Origin: Chara braunii
Lineage: Eukaryota; Streptophyta; Charophyceae; Charales; Characeae
DNA: 29,635 nt
Direction of reading: 5' to 3'
Assembly: GCA_003427395.1 (NCBI GenBank)
Contig: BFEA01000393.1
Span: 740,408-770,042, forward strand
The translations under genes were made by a program, and so were the position numbers. Below are positions 7,585 to 17,831 of this stretch, piece by piece. Each line of letters opens with the position of its first letter. Position 1 is the first letter of the stretch. Below the pieces are notes generated by a model. That model was not told the origin of the DNA and made no database searches. It was given only the letters and a program-made list of their open reading frames with translations.

Positions 7585-9561
7585 ATGAGCGACAGGGAGG
7601 ACACTAGAGAGGACGATAGGATCCTGCGATCCGCAAGGCGCCCGATAGCCCACTTGGCATTAGGACCAGAGGGTGACAGGTTCCTGTTCCGCCAACAGAG
7701 AGAGAGACGGCAGCAGCAGCGGAGGGCTAGGGCCGCAGAGGCAAGCGAGGCAGCTACTTCAGCAGCCATGGCCACTGCTGCGCAGCAGAGCTGCCAAACC
7801 AATAGTTCAGGAACTGTAGGGGTGACCACTGCGGAGACCCTGAGTCAGTCCACTAGCGATATGGCAAGCCAGCCATTAGTTTTGACTCCCGAGGAGATCG
7901 CCATACAGAGAGCAGATGCTCAAGAGGCACAACTACAAAAGGCGTTAGGAGAGATAGAGGCAGAAAGTAGGACAAGGATGCAGCAGAGACAAGCAGACCG
8001 TAGAGAGTTAGAGGAGATGGACTTGACTCACATAGATGATGATGTGAGAGTAGTGAGAACAGCCCTGTTAGATGTAGTGGAAATGCAGGACTATCACACT
8101 ACACTCTTGCAGGACATCCAGCAGAGCCTGGCCGTGTTGTCCGGGTGAGTTCAAGTAGCACCATCACCATCAGGGCCTGGTGCCTGGCCTGTGGTACAAC
8201 CTCCTCCTTTTGTCCCACCGGTGACTGGAGTATTCCCATACATAGTTTCTCCAGCATTGGTCCAAACCGTTTCCCTAGGTATGCCTTTGACAGGCGGGCT
8301 CTCAGCAGGTCCTAGTGTACAGATTACCGTACAGACAGTGTATTCCCAACCTCCGCTGCAGACTGCCGTAACTGGGCAGCCTGCTGTCTCGCAGCCAGCA
8401 CAGCCGCAGGGCACACAACCCCAACAGCAGCTAGTGCAGCAGCTTACGCCCCAGGGTCCACAACCTGGTGCGGAGGTACCGGGACAAGGCCAGTGGGTTC
8501 CAAAGACATCCATCGCCTCCCCTAAACCCTTCTCAGGGGATAAGAGGGGCGAAGACCTTAGCACATGGTTGAGGTCAGTGCCAGTCTACATGATTAGCAC
8601 ATGGTTGAGGTCAGTGCCAGTCTACATGAAGTGTAAGTTAACCTTGCCGCACGAGGAAGTGCTTGTGGCTGCCTCTTATTTGGAGGGGAGTGCAACAAGA
8701 TGGTTAAGTGGGCTAGTACAACTACAGGGGTACGAACATGACTTCCACGCTTGGGCAGTCAACCAGAAACTTGAGGACTTCCTTAAGGTGGTGGAGGAAA
8801 GGTGGCGTGATCCTCAGGAGGCCTGAAAGGTCACTGATGCTATCCTGACCTTGAGCAATAGACCGTTCAAGTCAATAAGGGATGCCACGTACGTGGTGGA
8901 GCGTCTGATCTGTGTACCTGGAGTGCGTTACGACCCCCAAGTCTTACTGACCACTTACCTGAGGTGTCTTCCCATGCCACTCAGGAATCAGTTAGCGGGT
9001 GAGGCTAGCATCAATGTGCACAATTTTCCCTCGTTTAGCAAGAAGGCCCTAGACCTGGAAGCAAAGATGGGGCATGGTCATCAACCCACGACGGATGGTA
9101 GGAAGAAAGCACTACCTCCCAACTGGAAGGCGAAGGGTCGCATAATGTTCGTCGACATCGATGGTTTTACCATTGAGTTGGACGACAATTTCCATGAGGG
9201 AGTAGGTTCAGAGGCAGGCAGCGTAGAGGCTTCAAGTGGTGGAGCAGTCGCTGCCTCAGTGCAAAAAGGTAAGGCGACCGGTAGACACCTTGGCGGCTCC
9301 CGGTCTAGGAGTCAAGTTGACCCTAATGCTCCTCCATGGGAGAAAGCGGGTCTTAGTGAGGACGTGTGGAGAGACCGGTACACCCGGCAGGCTTGTATTC
9401 GTTGTGGCCAATACGGCCATAATCAGTTCAAGTGCCTTAACAAAAAGGTGACCGAAAAGATCCCGCCTACAATGGGGAAGGCGTCGGGATCCTCCACTTC
9501 CATAGGTAGCAATGTTGCCAGTAGTTCTGGAACTGCTCCGGGAAACACGTCGGGCCAATAA
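7585..9561 (+). pseudogene. Ty3/gypsy gag (element 1), two in-frame stops
   Basis: A single frame of 659 codons runs from ATG 7585 to TAA 9559-9561, interrupted by TGA at 8146-8148 and 8824-8826. The N-terminal part is charged and Q-rich (RQQRERRQQQRRARAAEA), followed by a P/Q-rich linker. The capsid-like Retrotrans_gag segment has TWLRSVPVYM, ATRWLSGLVQLQGY and VVEERWRDPQEA. A CCHC zinc knuckle CIRCGQYGHNQFKC lies near 9397-9438. Gag packages element RNA in the particle. Compared with element 2 there is a 12-residue tandem duplication at 8560-8631. The stops make it inactive. Confidence 0.85.
8560..8631 (+). repeat. 36-bp tandem duplication inside gag
   Basis: Units 8560-8595 and 8596-8631 differ only in the last bases (ATT versus AAG) and encode STWLRSVPVYM twice. 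Element 2 has a single copy of this segment. The duplication is in frame. Confidence 0.95.
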
Positions 9562-9563
9562 GA

Positions 9564-10423
9564 ATGGTAGTTGTTCCTGCTAGGGTCGAGGTGTTGGACA
9601 CGCCCTCACCATCTTGAAAGATGGCCCAAGCTACTGACTCCAGTACCGTCCTACAAACACATTCGGACCCATGGATCCTCTGTTCGTTGAATGTGTTTGA
9701 GTTCTTAGAGGAGCTAGAGGAGGAGTGGTCTAGATCAGACCCGCTAGCTTCTTGGACGGCTATGGCCAAAGCCCCTAAGGGTGAGTTGTTCGTCGGTGAG
9801 GTAGTCATCGGGGACTGCAACGTCAGGGCCTATTATGACACTTGCTCGACGCGGAACTTTATCAGTCGCATGTGCGTTGAGAGGCTGCGCTTACAGGGGC
9901 AAGTGCAGTGCCTGAGTCGACCTGTGCCAACAAACAGCGCATGGTAGTCAACGACTACCTTAAAGACGTTGAGTGTTGTTTCCCATACGTGGGAGGGGAA
10001 CTGAGGGATCGCGTCTCGTTCCTAGTCAACGATAATCTCCCAATGGACATCCTGTTAGGTATGTACTATCTTTCGGTTGCACAACCCCAGTTTGATTGGG
10101 ATCGAAAAGTGGTCAAACACACTTTGCTCAGAGGGGGGACCGCCAGATTACATAAGTTTAAGGCTAGTAGTCTGATCGAGTCCTATGGATGCATGTGTGC
10201 GACCGCATTCTATAATTATTATAAGCAAAATCCGGAGGAGGGTATGTACATAGTTTATGTCTCTGCAGCAGGCGAGCCGGTGAAAATGCCGCCGCAGATA
10301 GAGGGAGTAGTCGCTAAGTACCTTGATCTATTTGAAGAGTCGAAAGGGGTTGTTAAGAGGGAGGTCGTCCACGCGATAGAGATTATCCCAGGGTCTAGCA
10401 TTTCGAATGGTAGGATCTATTAG
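9564..10423 (+). pseudogene. Aspartic protease region of element 1 pol
   Basis: Gag ends at 9561 and the protease frame is different, opening at 9564 and again at 9621. GELFVGEVVIGDCNVRAYYD-TCSTRNFIS is the retropepsin core, but the catalytic D-T/S-G reads D-T-C, a glycine to cysteine change. A one- or two-base indel near 9930 moves the reading frame. The sequence after it, from VVNDYLKDVECCF through DNLPMDILLGMYYL to PPQIEGVVAKYLDLFEES, is the usual protease-to-RT linker. A TAG at 10421-10423 separates it from reverse transcriptase in the same frame. Retropepsin would cleave the Gag-Pol polyprotein. Confidence 0.78.
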
Positions 10424-11284
10424 GTGTCTCCAGCTGAGCTTGACGAGCTTCGCCGACAGCTCAAGGAACTCATAGAGAAGCGTTGGATCCGATCGAGCGT
10501 TTCCCCTTACGGATCTCCTGTATTGTTCGTGCCAAAGAAGGGGGGGACCGTGAGGATGTGCATTGACTATAGGGGACTAAATGCCATCACTGTGAAGAAT
10601 GCAGAGCCCCTACCGCACATCGATGACTTTCTGGACCGAGTGCAAGGGTGTCGGTACTTCAGTAAGATAGATCTGCAGTCCGGGTACCATTAGATTGCAA
10701 TACGGCCCGAGGATCAACACAAAACCGCTTTTCAGACCAGGTACGGTCTGTACGAGTTTGTGGTGATGCCTTTCGGCCTTTGCAATGCTCCTGGCACCTT
10801 TCAGCACACCATGAATAGGATCTTTCATGACTACTTGGAGAAGTTTGTCATCGTGTACCTCGATGACATACTAATCTTCAGTAGGACTGTCGAGGAGCAT
10901 GTTGGCCATTTAGATAAAGTCCTTAGTCTCCTTCGGCAGCACAAGTTCAAGATCAACGGGGAGAAGTGCGAGTTTGGCCGCACCCAGATCTTGTACTTGG
11001 GTCATGAGATTTCCGCGGAACGCGAAGGTGGCCAGCATTCGTGACTAGCCGCGTCCTCAGTCTGTGACTGAGATGAGGTCCTTCTTAGGGATGACAGGTG
11101 AATACCGCAATTTCGTGAAAAATTACAGCATAGTGGCCGCCCCTTTGACGGACCTCACCCGCCTTGACACCCCGTGGGAGTGGACAGACAGGTGTGAGGC
11201 TGCCTTCAAACATCAGAAGCATGCTTTGACACACCGTGAGGTCTTAAAACTTCCAGATCCTGACTTCCATATCCTGACTTCCCG
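10424..11284 (+). pseudogene. Reverse transcriptase of element 1
   Basis: Typical Ty3 blocks appear in order: [64 protein letters not shown] and FVIVYLDDILIFS (YLDD at 10855-10866, the polymerase aspartates). An in-frame TAG at 10691-10693 stands where glutamine is usual after SGYH. A deletion around 11019-11030 changes the frame, and a TAG at 11046-11048 replaces the tryptophan of RDW. The thumb segment EMRSFLGMTGEYRNFVKNYS follows. The damage makes it non-functional. Confidence 0.87.
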
Positions 11285-11655
11285 TTTATAGTAACAACGG
11301 ATGCCAGCGAATATGGCATAGGCGTCATGCTCGCACAACAGGAGGGGCCAAAGTTGAGGCCTGTCGAGTACATGTCCAAAAAGATGCCCTCTCAGAAGTT
11401 GGCTAAGTCCACCTATGAGAAGGAGCTCTATGCGATCTACAAAGTGCTAACCCACTGGAGGCACTACCTCCTAAGGAGGTTCTTCTACGTCGAGACTGAT
11501 CATCAGACCCTGAAGTGGATGAGAACCCAGCCAATGCTCTCGGATGCGTTGAAAAGATGGATCCAAGTCATTGAGCAGTATGACTTCGAACCTTAGTACA
11601 TCAAAGGAGAGTACAACAAGTTGCTGATGCGCTGTCGCGTAGGCCAGACTTCCTT
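11285..11655 (+). pseudogene. RNase H of element 1
   Basis: FIVTTDASEYGIGVMLAQQ, YEKELYAIYKVLTHWRHYL and VETDHQTLKW carry the D-E-D active-site residues of Ty3-type RNase H, which would degrade RNA in the RNA/DNA hybrid. Just upstream, a 14-bp tandem duplication (ATCCTGACTTCC repeated, about 11261-11284) shifts the frame. A TAG at 11594-11596 and a single-base loss near 11623 break the tail before ADALSRRPDF. Confidence 0.85.
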
Positions 11656-12186
11656 GGTGCACTAATCACTGAGTTTGGGCTTGCGGACGATGTTACTCGT
11701 TCTCTAGTGGAAGCCTATCGCGAGGATCCGTTTATGGCTGAGATCATATGCAGACTCGAGGCGAAGGACAAAGTGACGTCTGTCGAGTTTGAGTTGGTCA
11801 ATGGCCTGCTGTTCCTTGAGAAGGCCGGGAATAAATGATTGTGTGTGCCTAATAGAGAGTCTTTGCGTAGTTTATTTTTAGGGGAGTGTCATGATGCCAC
11901 AAGACATTTTGGCTACAAAACGACTGCAGCCAACTTGCTGCAGCAGTTCTGGTGGCCCACAATGATGAGAGACGCCAAGCTGTATGTGGAGACTTGTCAG
12001 GTCTCTCAGAGAGACAAGCCACGTACACAGGCCCCTCTTGGGCTTCTCAAGCCCCTTCCGATTCCGGAAAGGCCTGGCGAAAGCCTGTCCATGGACTTCA
12101 TGGACACGCTGGTCACCAGCAAGAGTGGAATGCGATATGTCTATGTCATTGTGGATAGGTTTAGTAAGTATGCTAGGTTAGTCGCA
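11656..12186 (+). pseudogene. Integrase, N-terminal part, of element 1 (truncated by gap)
   Basis: The zinc-binding domain reads ECHDATRHFGYKTTAANLL, FWWPTMMRDAKLY and ETCQVSQRDK. In the H-H-C-C signature the last cysteine is a serine. A TGA at 11836-11838 interrupts the frame. The catalytic core begins with SLSMDFMDTLV, giving the first aspartate, and RYVYVIVDRFSKYARLVA, then runs into the N gap. Integrase inserts the element cDNA into chromosomes; this copy cannot. Confidence 0.83.
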
Positions 12187-13041
12187 NNNNNNNNNNNNNN
12201 NNNNNNNNNNNNNNNNNNNNNNNNNNNNNNNNNNNNNNNNNNNNNNNNNNNNNNNNNNNNNNNNNNNNNNNNNNNNNNNNNNNNNNNNNNNNNNNNNNNN
12301 NNNNNNNNNNNNNNNNNNNNNNNNNNNNNNNNNNNNNNNNNNNNNNNNNNNNNNNNNNNNNNNNNNNNNNNNNNNNNNNNNNNNNNNNNNNNNNNNNNNN
12401 NNNNNNNNNNNNNNNNNNNNNNNNNNNNNNNNNNNNNNNNNNNNNNNNNNNNNNNNNNNNNNNNNNNNNNNNNNNNNNNNNNNNNNNNNNNNNNNNNNNN
12501 NNNNNNNNNNNNNNNNNNNNNNNNNNNNNNNNNNNNNNNNNNNNNNNNNNNNNNNNNNNNNNNNNNNNNNNNNNNNNNNNNNNNNNNNNNNNNNNNNNNN
12601 NNNNNNNNNNNNNNNNNNNNNNNNNNNNNNNNNNNNNNNNNNNNNNNNNNNNNNNNNNNNNNNNNNNNNNNNNNNNNNNNNNNNNNNNNNNNNNNNNNNN
12701 NNNNNNNNNNNNNNNNNNNNNNNNNNNNNNNNNNNNNNNNNNNNNNNNNNNNNNNNNNNNNNNNNNNNNNNNNNNNNNNNNNNNNNNNNNNNNNNNNNNN
12801 NNNNNNNNNNNNNNNNNNNNNNNNNNNNNNNNNNNNNNNNNNNNNNNNNNNNNNNNNNNNNNNNNNNNNNNNNNNNNNNNNNNNNNNNNNNNNNNNNNNN
12901 NNNNNNNNNNNNNNNNNNNNNNNNNNNNNNNNNNNNNNNNNNNNNNNNNNNNNNNNNNNNNNNNNNNNNNNNNNNNNNNNNNNNNNNNNNNNNNNNNNNN
13001 NNNNNNNNNNNNNNNNNNNNNNNNNNNNNNNNNNNNNNNNN
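12187..13041. other. Assembly gap of 855 N
   Basis: All N. It begins inside the integrase of element 1 and ends directly at a (CT)n run, so the simple repeat probably stopped the assembly. The rest of integrase and the 3' LTR of element 1 may be hidden here; the true length is unknown. Confidence 0.99.
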
Positions 13042-13183
13042 CTCTCTCTCTCTCTCTCTCATAGTTTGCTGATGCAGTGAAGTCAGATAGCGAGAGGGTG
13101 AGAGGGAGATGGTGGACTGAGAAGAGGAAGAGGAAGAACTCTCTCTCTCTCGTACGCCAGGTACTAACATGTGAAAGTGGCAT
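13042..13183. other. Simple-repeat spacer after the gap
   Basis: A CT run (13042-13060), a GA-rich purine stretch (13085-13138) and a second CT run (13139-13151) are followed by about 30 unique bases. No gene is visible. It lies between element 1 or the gap and the inferred end of the element 3 LTR. Confidence 0.7.
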
Positions 13184-13488
13184 TGTGCTGCAGGTACCTC
13201 GGAGACGAAGCTGGAGCGATGGCGCTGCGGGTAAGTCCCTCTGGCCTCCGCCCAGTCTCTCTCTCTATGGTACTACTCTAGCTGCTATGGCGCCCAGCGC
13301 TGAAGACTACAGTTAATGCTACTAGCGCCCAGCGCGGGAGACTACTGCTAACGTTACTACTACTCCTGCAATGCTCCTCCAGAGTGCTGCTGCCGAATCC
13401 TGAAGACTACCTCCTGCCTCCTGAACTGCACGTGAAGTGCCTGGGAAGTACCTAGGAACTACCTGCCTGCCTGCAGGGCGGGCCAGTC

Positions 13489-13496
13489 CTATATAG
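13489..13496 (-). promoter_or_regulatory. LTR TATA box (element 3)
   Basis: CTATATAG in the context GCACTATATAGGACTGG on the minus strand, about 375 bp into the 3' LTR, followed by GC-rich sequence. Position and context fit an LTR core promoter. Confidence 0.5.
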
Positions 13497-13715
13497 TGCT
13501 GGCCCGTCCAGGAGGCTGCTCTTGCCAATGTCGAAACGTGCCAGACGCTGGTGTTGAAGCTCAACCAGGGGTTGTCTTGAAAACAGGCCCGAAATGGCCT
13601 GTGCTAAAACCCTGGTTTGTTGCCCGAGTTTCAGGGCAGGTCGAACTGATGAGGGCCCAAAAATGGTCCTCGGTTTAAGGCTGAAAACACTCAGGGCCGG
13701 AAAGACCCTGATTTA

Positions 13716-13850
13716 GCCTGAAACGACACAAGGCCTGTAGGCCCTTGTTTTCAGGCTTTCAGTCTGAAACGAACAGGGTCTGTAGGCCCTTGTTTTCAGG
13801 CTTTTGGCCTGAAAACGTCACGGGCCTGGAAATGGCCCGTGCAGCCTGTT
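13716..13850. repeat. 46-bp tandem repeats in the element 3 LTR
   Basis: Units start at 13716, 13762 and 13807. The first two share TGTAGGCCCTTGTTTTCAGG exactly, and each unit begins with a CCTGAAAC or TCTGAAAC word. More diverged units reach back to about 13570. GTTTTCAGG and CCTGAAAAC are mutually complementary, so neighbouring units can pair. Confidence 0.8.
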
Positions 13851-13869
13851 GCAGGCGCAGCATGTAACA

Positions 13870-13882
13870 CCCCCCCCTCCTT
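13870..13882 (-). promoter_or_regulatory. Polypurine tract of element 3
   Basis: AAGGAGGGGGGGG on the minus strand, directly followed by TGTTACA. A polypurine tract primes plus-strand DNA synthesis and abuts the 3' LTR in LTR retrotransposons. Confidence 0.75.
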
Positions 13883-13888
13883 ATGAAG

Positions 13889-14260
13889 TCAAGCCGGTCG
13901 AGGGCAAAGCTGACGATCTGAAGGTGGAACCTGGACGCGGGTGCGACGTGGAGCCGAAGATACCGGCTTGCCTTGCATTTTGTGTTCGTAGCGTGCGAGA
14001 ACATCCGGAGCTGTTGCTTGGAGTTCCGCATGGGTCAACCAACGGTCAACTTTGTGAGTGCAGTACGCAAAATGTACCAAGTACTCGGTTGGCCTGTTGC
14101 CGTAGCGTCGTTGGGAGATGATGTCGCCGATCGCCTGAAAATCGTCCATTGAGGGAGGGTCTTGCGATCGTCGCCCAGGAAAATCGTCATGTTCCGCTGG
14201 CGTGTAAAAAGCCAACTTGGAGCAATGAAAGACTGGGTAGACGGGCAAGTGGGCGGACAC
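13889..14260 (-). pseudogene. Integrase C-terminus with chromodomain-like segment (element 3)
   Basis: The frame contains HLPVYPVFHCSKLAFY, the usual linker ending in VFHVSKL, then FQAIGDIISQRRYGNRPTEYLVHFAYCTHKVDRWLTHAEL, which has the shape of a chromodomain (Y-LV-F/W, later W-L). In chromoviruses this domain directs integration to modified histones. The segment is in a different frame from the integrase before it. Chromodomain identity is likely but the sequence is diverged. Confidence 0.6.
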
Positions 14261-15448
14261 CTGAATGGTGAAGAAGGTCCTTCGGGTTCATCCCAAGCGG
14301 GCGCCACGATTCGCCAGGGCCCCATCCATTTCGGGAGGAGCTTGCGAGAGATATCTTGTTCAAGGCTGAATTCCGCAACGGAAACCCAAACGAGATCGCC
14401 GGCGCAGAATGGGCAAGGAAGACGCTGGCGATTGGCCTGTTGGCTCATGCGTTGCTGCATCTTAGCCATCTGGTCGCGTGCCTTTACAAGTAGCTCTTGC
14501 ATCCGACACAAGAAAAGAAGATGGTTGTCGCTCTCGGCCGTTCGTGGAATGATTGTGTCCAACAGAGAAGTGACCGACGAGCCGTGCTCGAACTTGAAGG
14601 GCGACATCCCGATAGCCGGGTGGATGGATGAGTTGTATGCCAACTCGACATCCGGCAGCCGCTCAACCCAATCCTTTTGGTCGGGACGGCTGAGAGTGCG
14701 AAGGAGAACTTGTGAGGTCTGATGCGCCCTCTCCGTTTGGCCATCGGTTTGGGGGTGGTGAGCCGAGCTTGGCTTGAGAGATGAGCCCCATCGTTTGATG
14801 AGCGCCAACTAGAAATCGGACATGAACCGAGTGTCGTTGTCGTAGACGATTTCGTTGGGGTAACCCTTGGTTCGAATCCAACCGGCGTAAAGAACCTCGG
14901 CCAACTCCGGTGCAAGGCAAAAATATGGCTAACTTGGTGAGTCGGTCGACCACCATCAGAATCCCATCCACACCGGTCTTGTGCTTGGGGAATGGTCCGG
15001 TAATGTCCATGGTAATCGCTTCCCTTCGGCGCAAGGGGACCGGTAGCGGTCGCAACTCGCCGTACGGACAATGGTTCCGGGGTTTGCAGCGTCGGCAAAC
15101 CTCGCATGACTCGCAATAGCGTGTGACGTCGTCGAGAAGGTCGGGCCACCAAAATTGCTCGCGAAGTCGGCCAATCGTGCGATTGACTTCAAAGTGTCCG
15201 GTGGCGGGAGCATCGTGGAACTCGCCAAGAAGTCGTGTACGCAACTGAGAGTCACTTGGTACGCAAAGAAGGTCCTTCCCCCGCGTGTGGACAATCAAGT
15301 ACCCCTCTTGGATCCGCTCGTGAGAAGGCGCCGGATTAGGAGAGGAGCAATTCGCGTACTTGTCTCGAAACTCGGGGTCGACTTGGTAGCCTCGGATGGA
15401 CCGCAGGTCATCGCCGATCTCGAAGGTCGAGTGGACTGCAGTACAATG
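14261..15448 (-). pseudogene. Integrase of element 3
   Basis: The H-H-C-C zinc domain (GEFHDAPATGHFEVNRT, YCESCEVCRRCKPRN) looks intact. The core supplies AITMDITGPFP, then after a frameshift NDTRFMSDF with the second aspartate, a TAG at 14809-14811, and SSAHHPQTDGQTERAHQT with the catalytic glutamate. LPDVELAYNSSIHPAIGMSPF is the conserved segment after the core. At least one frameshift (about 14850-14920) and one stop inactivate it. Confidence 0.85.
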
Positions 15449-15814
15449 ATCTGGACTCCATGAAAAAGCATCCGCAAAACGGTTTGACTTCCCCGGAACA
15501 TGATCGGGAAAGAAGTCAAATTGGTCAATGAAAGCCATCCATCGAGCGGTGGTGCTATTTACAGTGTCTTGGGTCTTGTAGATGACCAACGGATTGTTGT
15601 CTGTTACCCATCGGAATTGACTTCGACCCAGGAGGAAGTGCCGCCACCACTTGAGCGCGTGGACGAAGGCGAGGAGCTCCTTCTTGCGTGCATCATCAAT
15701 GGAATGCACGACGGGCACTTTCTTGTTGAAGTACTCGATCGGGTGTCAGTCCACGCCATCGTGTTGCTCGAGGACGGCACCAATGCCATAGCCGAACACA
15801 TCCGTAGTGATGCA
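15449..15814 (-). pseudogene. RNase H of element 3
   Basis: CITTDVFGYGIGAVLEQ, DDARKKELLAFVHALKWWRH and WVTDNNPLVIY supply the D-E-D residues. The usual TDAS is altered to TDVF. A TGA at 15746-15748 (GVD-stop-HPIEYF) replaces the expected tryptophan. It is otherwise in one continuous frame with RT and the integrase N-terminus, so this is a relatively young decay. Confidence 0.83.
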
Positions 15815-16828
15815 CGTTGGCAATAGTGGGTCGTATATGCACAAGACCTCCGCAGATAATAGCGCGGCTTTGAGAGCCAAAAATGATTCCCGCGCATCCT
15901 CCCCGATGTCAAACGACCGATCCTCGCATTGAAGCTTGGTCAAGTGGGCCGCGGTCTTTGAGTATCCCTTGATAAAATGTTGGTAGTAGACGGCAAGGCC
16001 AAGGAATGAACGAACATCCGTGACGTTCCGCGGCTCCGGCCACTCTTGCATGGCTTGAATCTTGTCCGATAGCGGACTAATGCCCTCCGGTGTGACAAAA
16101 TGGCCCAAGTATTCCAGCTCTGGCCGGACAAATTCGCACTTGTCGCGGTTGGCTTTGTACTTGGCGCGGCGAAGCGTCTCCAACACTCGTCGAAGATGCT
16201 CAAGATGATCCTCCAATAACCGGCTATAGATGAGAATGTCGTCTAAGTAGACCAGCACGAACCGGTCCAACATCGCGTGAAACTCGTTGGTCATTACCGC
16301 TTGGAAGGTCGCCGGGGCATTGGTGAGCCCAGAAGGCTTGACCACCCACTCAAAATGCCCATACCGTATCTTGAACGCTGATTTTTAACGATCGTTCGGT
16401 CGGATCGAGGTTTGATGATATCCCGACTTCAAATCCAACTTAGAAAAATACTTTGCGCCGCCCAATCACTCAAGAAGATCGTCGATGCGAGGAAGAGGCC
16501 CCACATTCTTGACGGTTTGCGTGTTGAGCTTGCGGTAGTCGATGCACAATCGTAGATCTTTGTTCTTCTTCCGTACGAAGAGAACTGGCGCTCCGTATGG
16601 AGAGCTACTAGGGAGGATCCAACCCTTGTCCAACAAATCATCGAGTTGCGCGCGGAGGACCTCAAGCTCCTCCTCGCTCATGCGATAAATGCAACCTTTC
16701 GGCAGTCCGACACCGACCTCGAGAATGATCTCGTGAGAGATTGGCTGATCCGGCACCACACCGGAAGGTGACTTGAAGATGTCGACGAACTCGTTAAGTA
16801 ACCGCACCACACGGGGGTCCGAAGACAA
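15815..16828 (-). pseudogene. Reverse transcriptase of element 3
   Basis: The blocks [62 protein letters not shown] and FVLVYLDDILIYS (YLDD at 16238-16249) are in order and in a single frame. In-frame stops are TGA 16466-16468 (before LGGAKYFSK) and TAA 16385-16387. The MPFGLTNAP block reads KPSGLTNAP. Thumb and connection (SFLGLAVYYQHFIKGYS) follow. Inactive because of the stops. Confidence 0.87.
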
Positions 16829-17793
16829 GTCCGTGGTATGAAGAGTTGGCTACCACGACGGTCCGTAGGAAGCATAGGCCGATTTCGTAGGGCTGCTCGT
16901 AAGCATAAGTAGCCCGGAATGATTTGGCCGTCACCACTTGGCACCGAATCGAAGGGTGTGGAAGAGGAATAGTACACGACACTTCGGCGCGGAAGGCGTC
17001 ACGAACGGTAAGAGTCCGCCGGTGGAAGTTGACCGTCTGATCCGCACTTGCAAGCCAAGGCATTCCCAAAATAATGTCGAAGTCCGTGTCCAAAATGTCG
17101 AATGTCACCGGTTCGCATGCACACTGGTACGGCCTCAATGTAGCGGTCGATAAGCTGCTGCGTCAGTCCGTCCGCCAACTTGATCGCTGTCGGGTTTGCC
17201 TTCCTTCAAACTTGTGCGCCAAGGCCAGCCTTTTGCATAAAGGCCTAGCTCATTAAATTGCGAGACGCGCCGCTATCCAGCAAAGCGTTGCAGGATGCTT
17301 GCCCAACTTGGATGCGAACATAGAGGAGCGGTGCGTTGTTGTCGCCGTACCGCTGATTGCCAAACTCACGGGCCACCTTGGTAATATATGCAAGGATGTC
17401 CCCCATCGTGACTTCGTCATTCGTCAACGAAGTTGGTGGTGCATAAAAGGATAAGTACGTGTGAAGATGAGCGCATAGCGTTGCGTATTGAGGTCCCGAC
17501 AAGCGGCCCGTGGTCGGGAGAGGAAGCCATGCGAAATCCTCGGACGTGAGCGGGTCGAATACCTCTATGTTGAACTCGCGCGCCGAATCCCGTGAAGAAC
17601 CACTTGAAGACGATAAGTCGCCGTTGCCGGACGGAGAAGATGTTGCACACACGTCTTGTCCTTGAGCACGAGTACCCAGCGTAGGAACGAGCCGGACAAC
17701 ATAGTCCTCAAAAGAATAAAGAAGAGGAGGACTATCGACTTCCACATGTGCCTCGGAACGAAGGGCGGTCACCCGCGAAGTGACCGGTTCCAA
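16829..17793 (-). pseudogene. Aspartic protease region of element 3
   Basis: The upstream frame (17793-17245) ends in VGQASCNALLDSGASRNLMS followed by a stop; LDSGASRN contains the D-S-G active site of retropepsin. The downstream frame (17138-16794) gives VTFDILDTDFDIILGMPWLA, the matching ILG flap-distal block. A stop and at least two frameshifts lie between (17138-17247). The family role is maturation of Gag-Pol. Confidence 0.82.
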
Positions 17794-17831
17794 AGGCGTC
17801 GAGAGTGTCGTCGAGTCACACCCGGCGATGC

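Larger units (their letters stand above)
5416..12186 (+). mobile_element. Ty3/gypsy retrotransposon 1 (decayed, cut by assembly gap)
   Basis: The layout is a long LTR or LTR-plus-leader (5416 to about 7455), gag, protease, reverse transcriptase, RNase H and the start of integrase before the gap at 12187. The domain order RT-RNase H-integrase defines Ty3/gypsy. The left border is set where similarity to inverted element 2 begins (TGCGAGGCACAAGG at 5416). No 3' LTR can be seen because of the gap. All reading frames are broken, so it is not autonomous. Confidence 0.8.
13184..13869 (-). repeat. 3' LTR of element 3
   Basis: On the minus strand it starts TGTTACATG immediately after a polypurine tract and ends GCAGCACA, giving the TG...CA borders of an LTR. 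It contains a TATA box (CTATATAG, 13489-13496) at a sensible promoter position and about three 46-bp internal repeats with GCCTGAAAAC and GTTTTCAGGC palindromes (13716-13850). The right border is supported by the PPT; the left border is inferred from CA. Confidence 0.68.
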
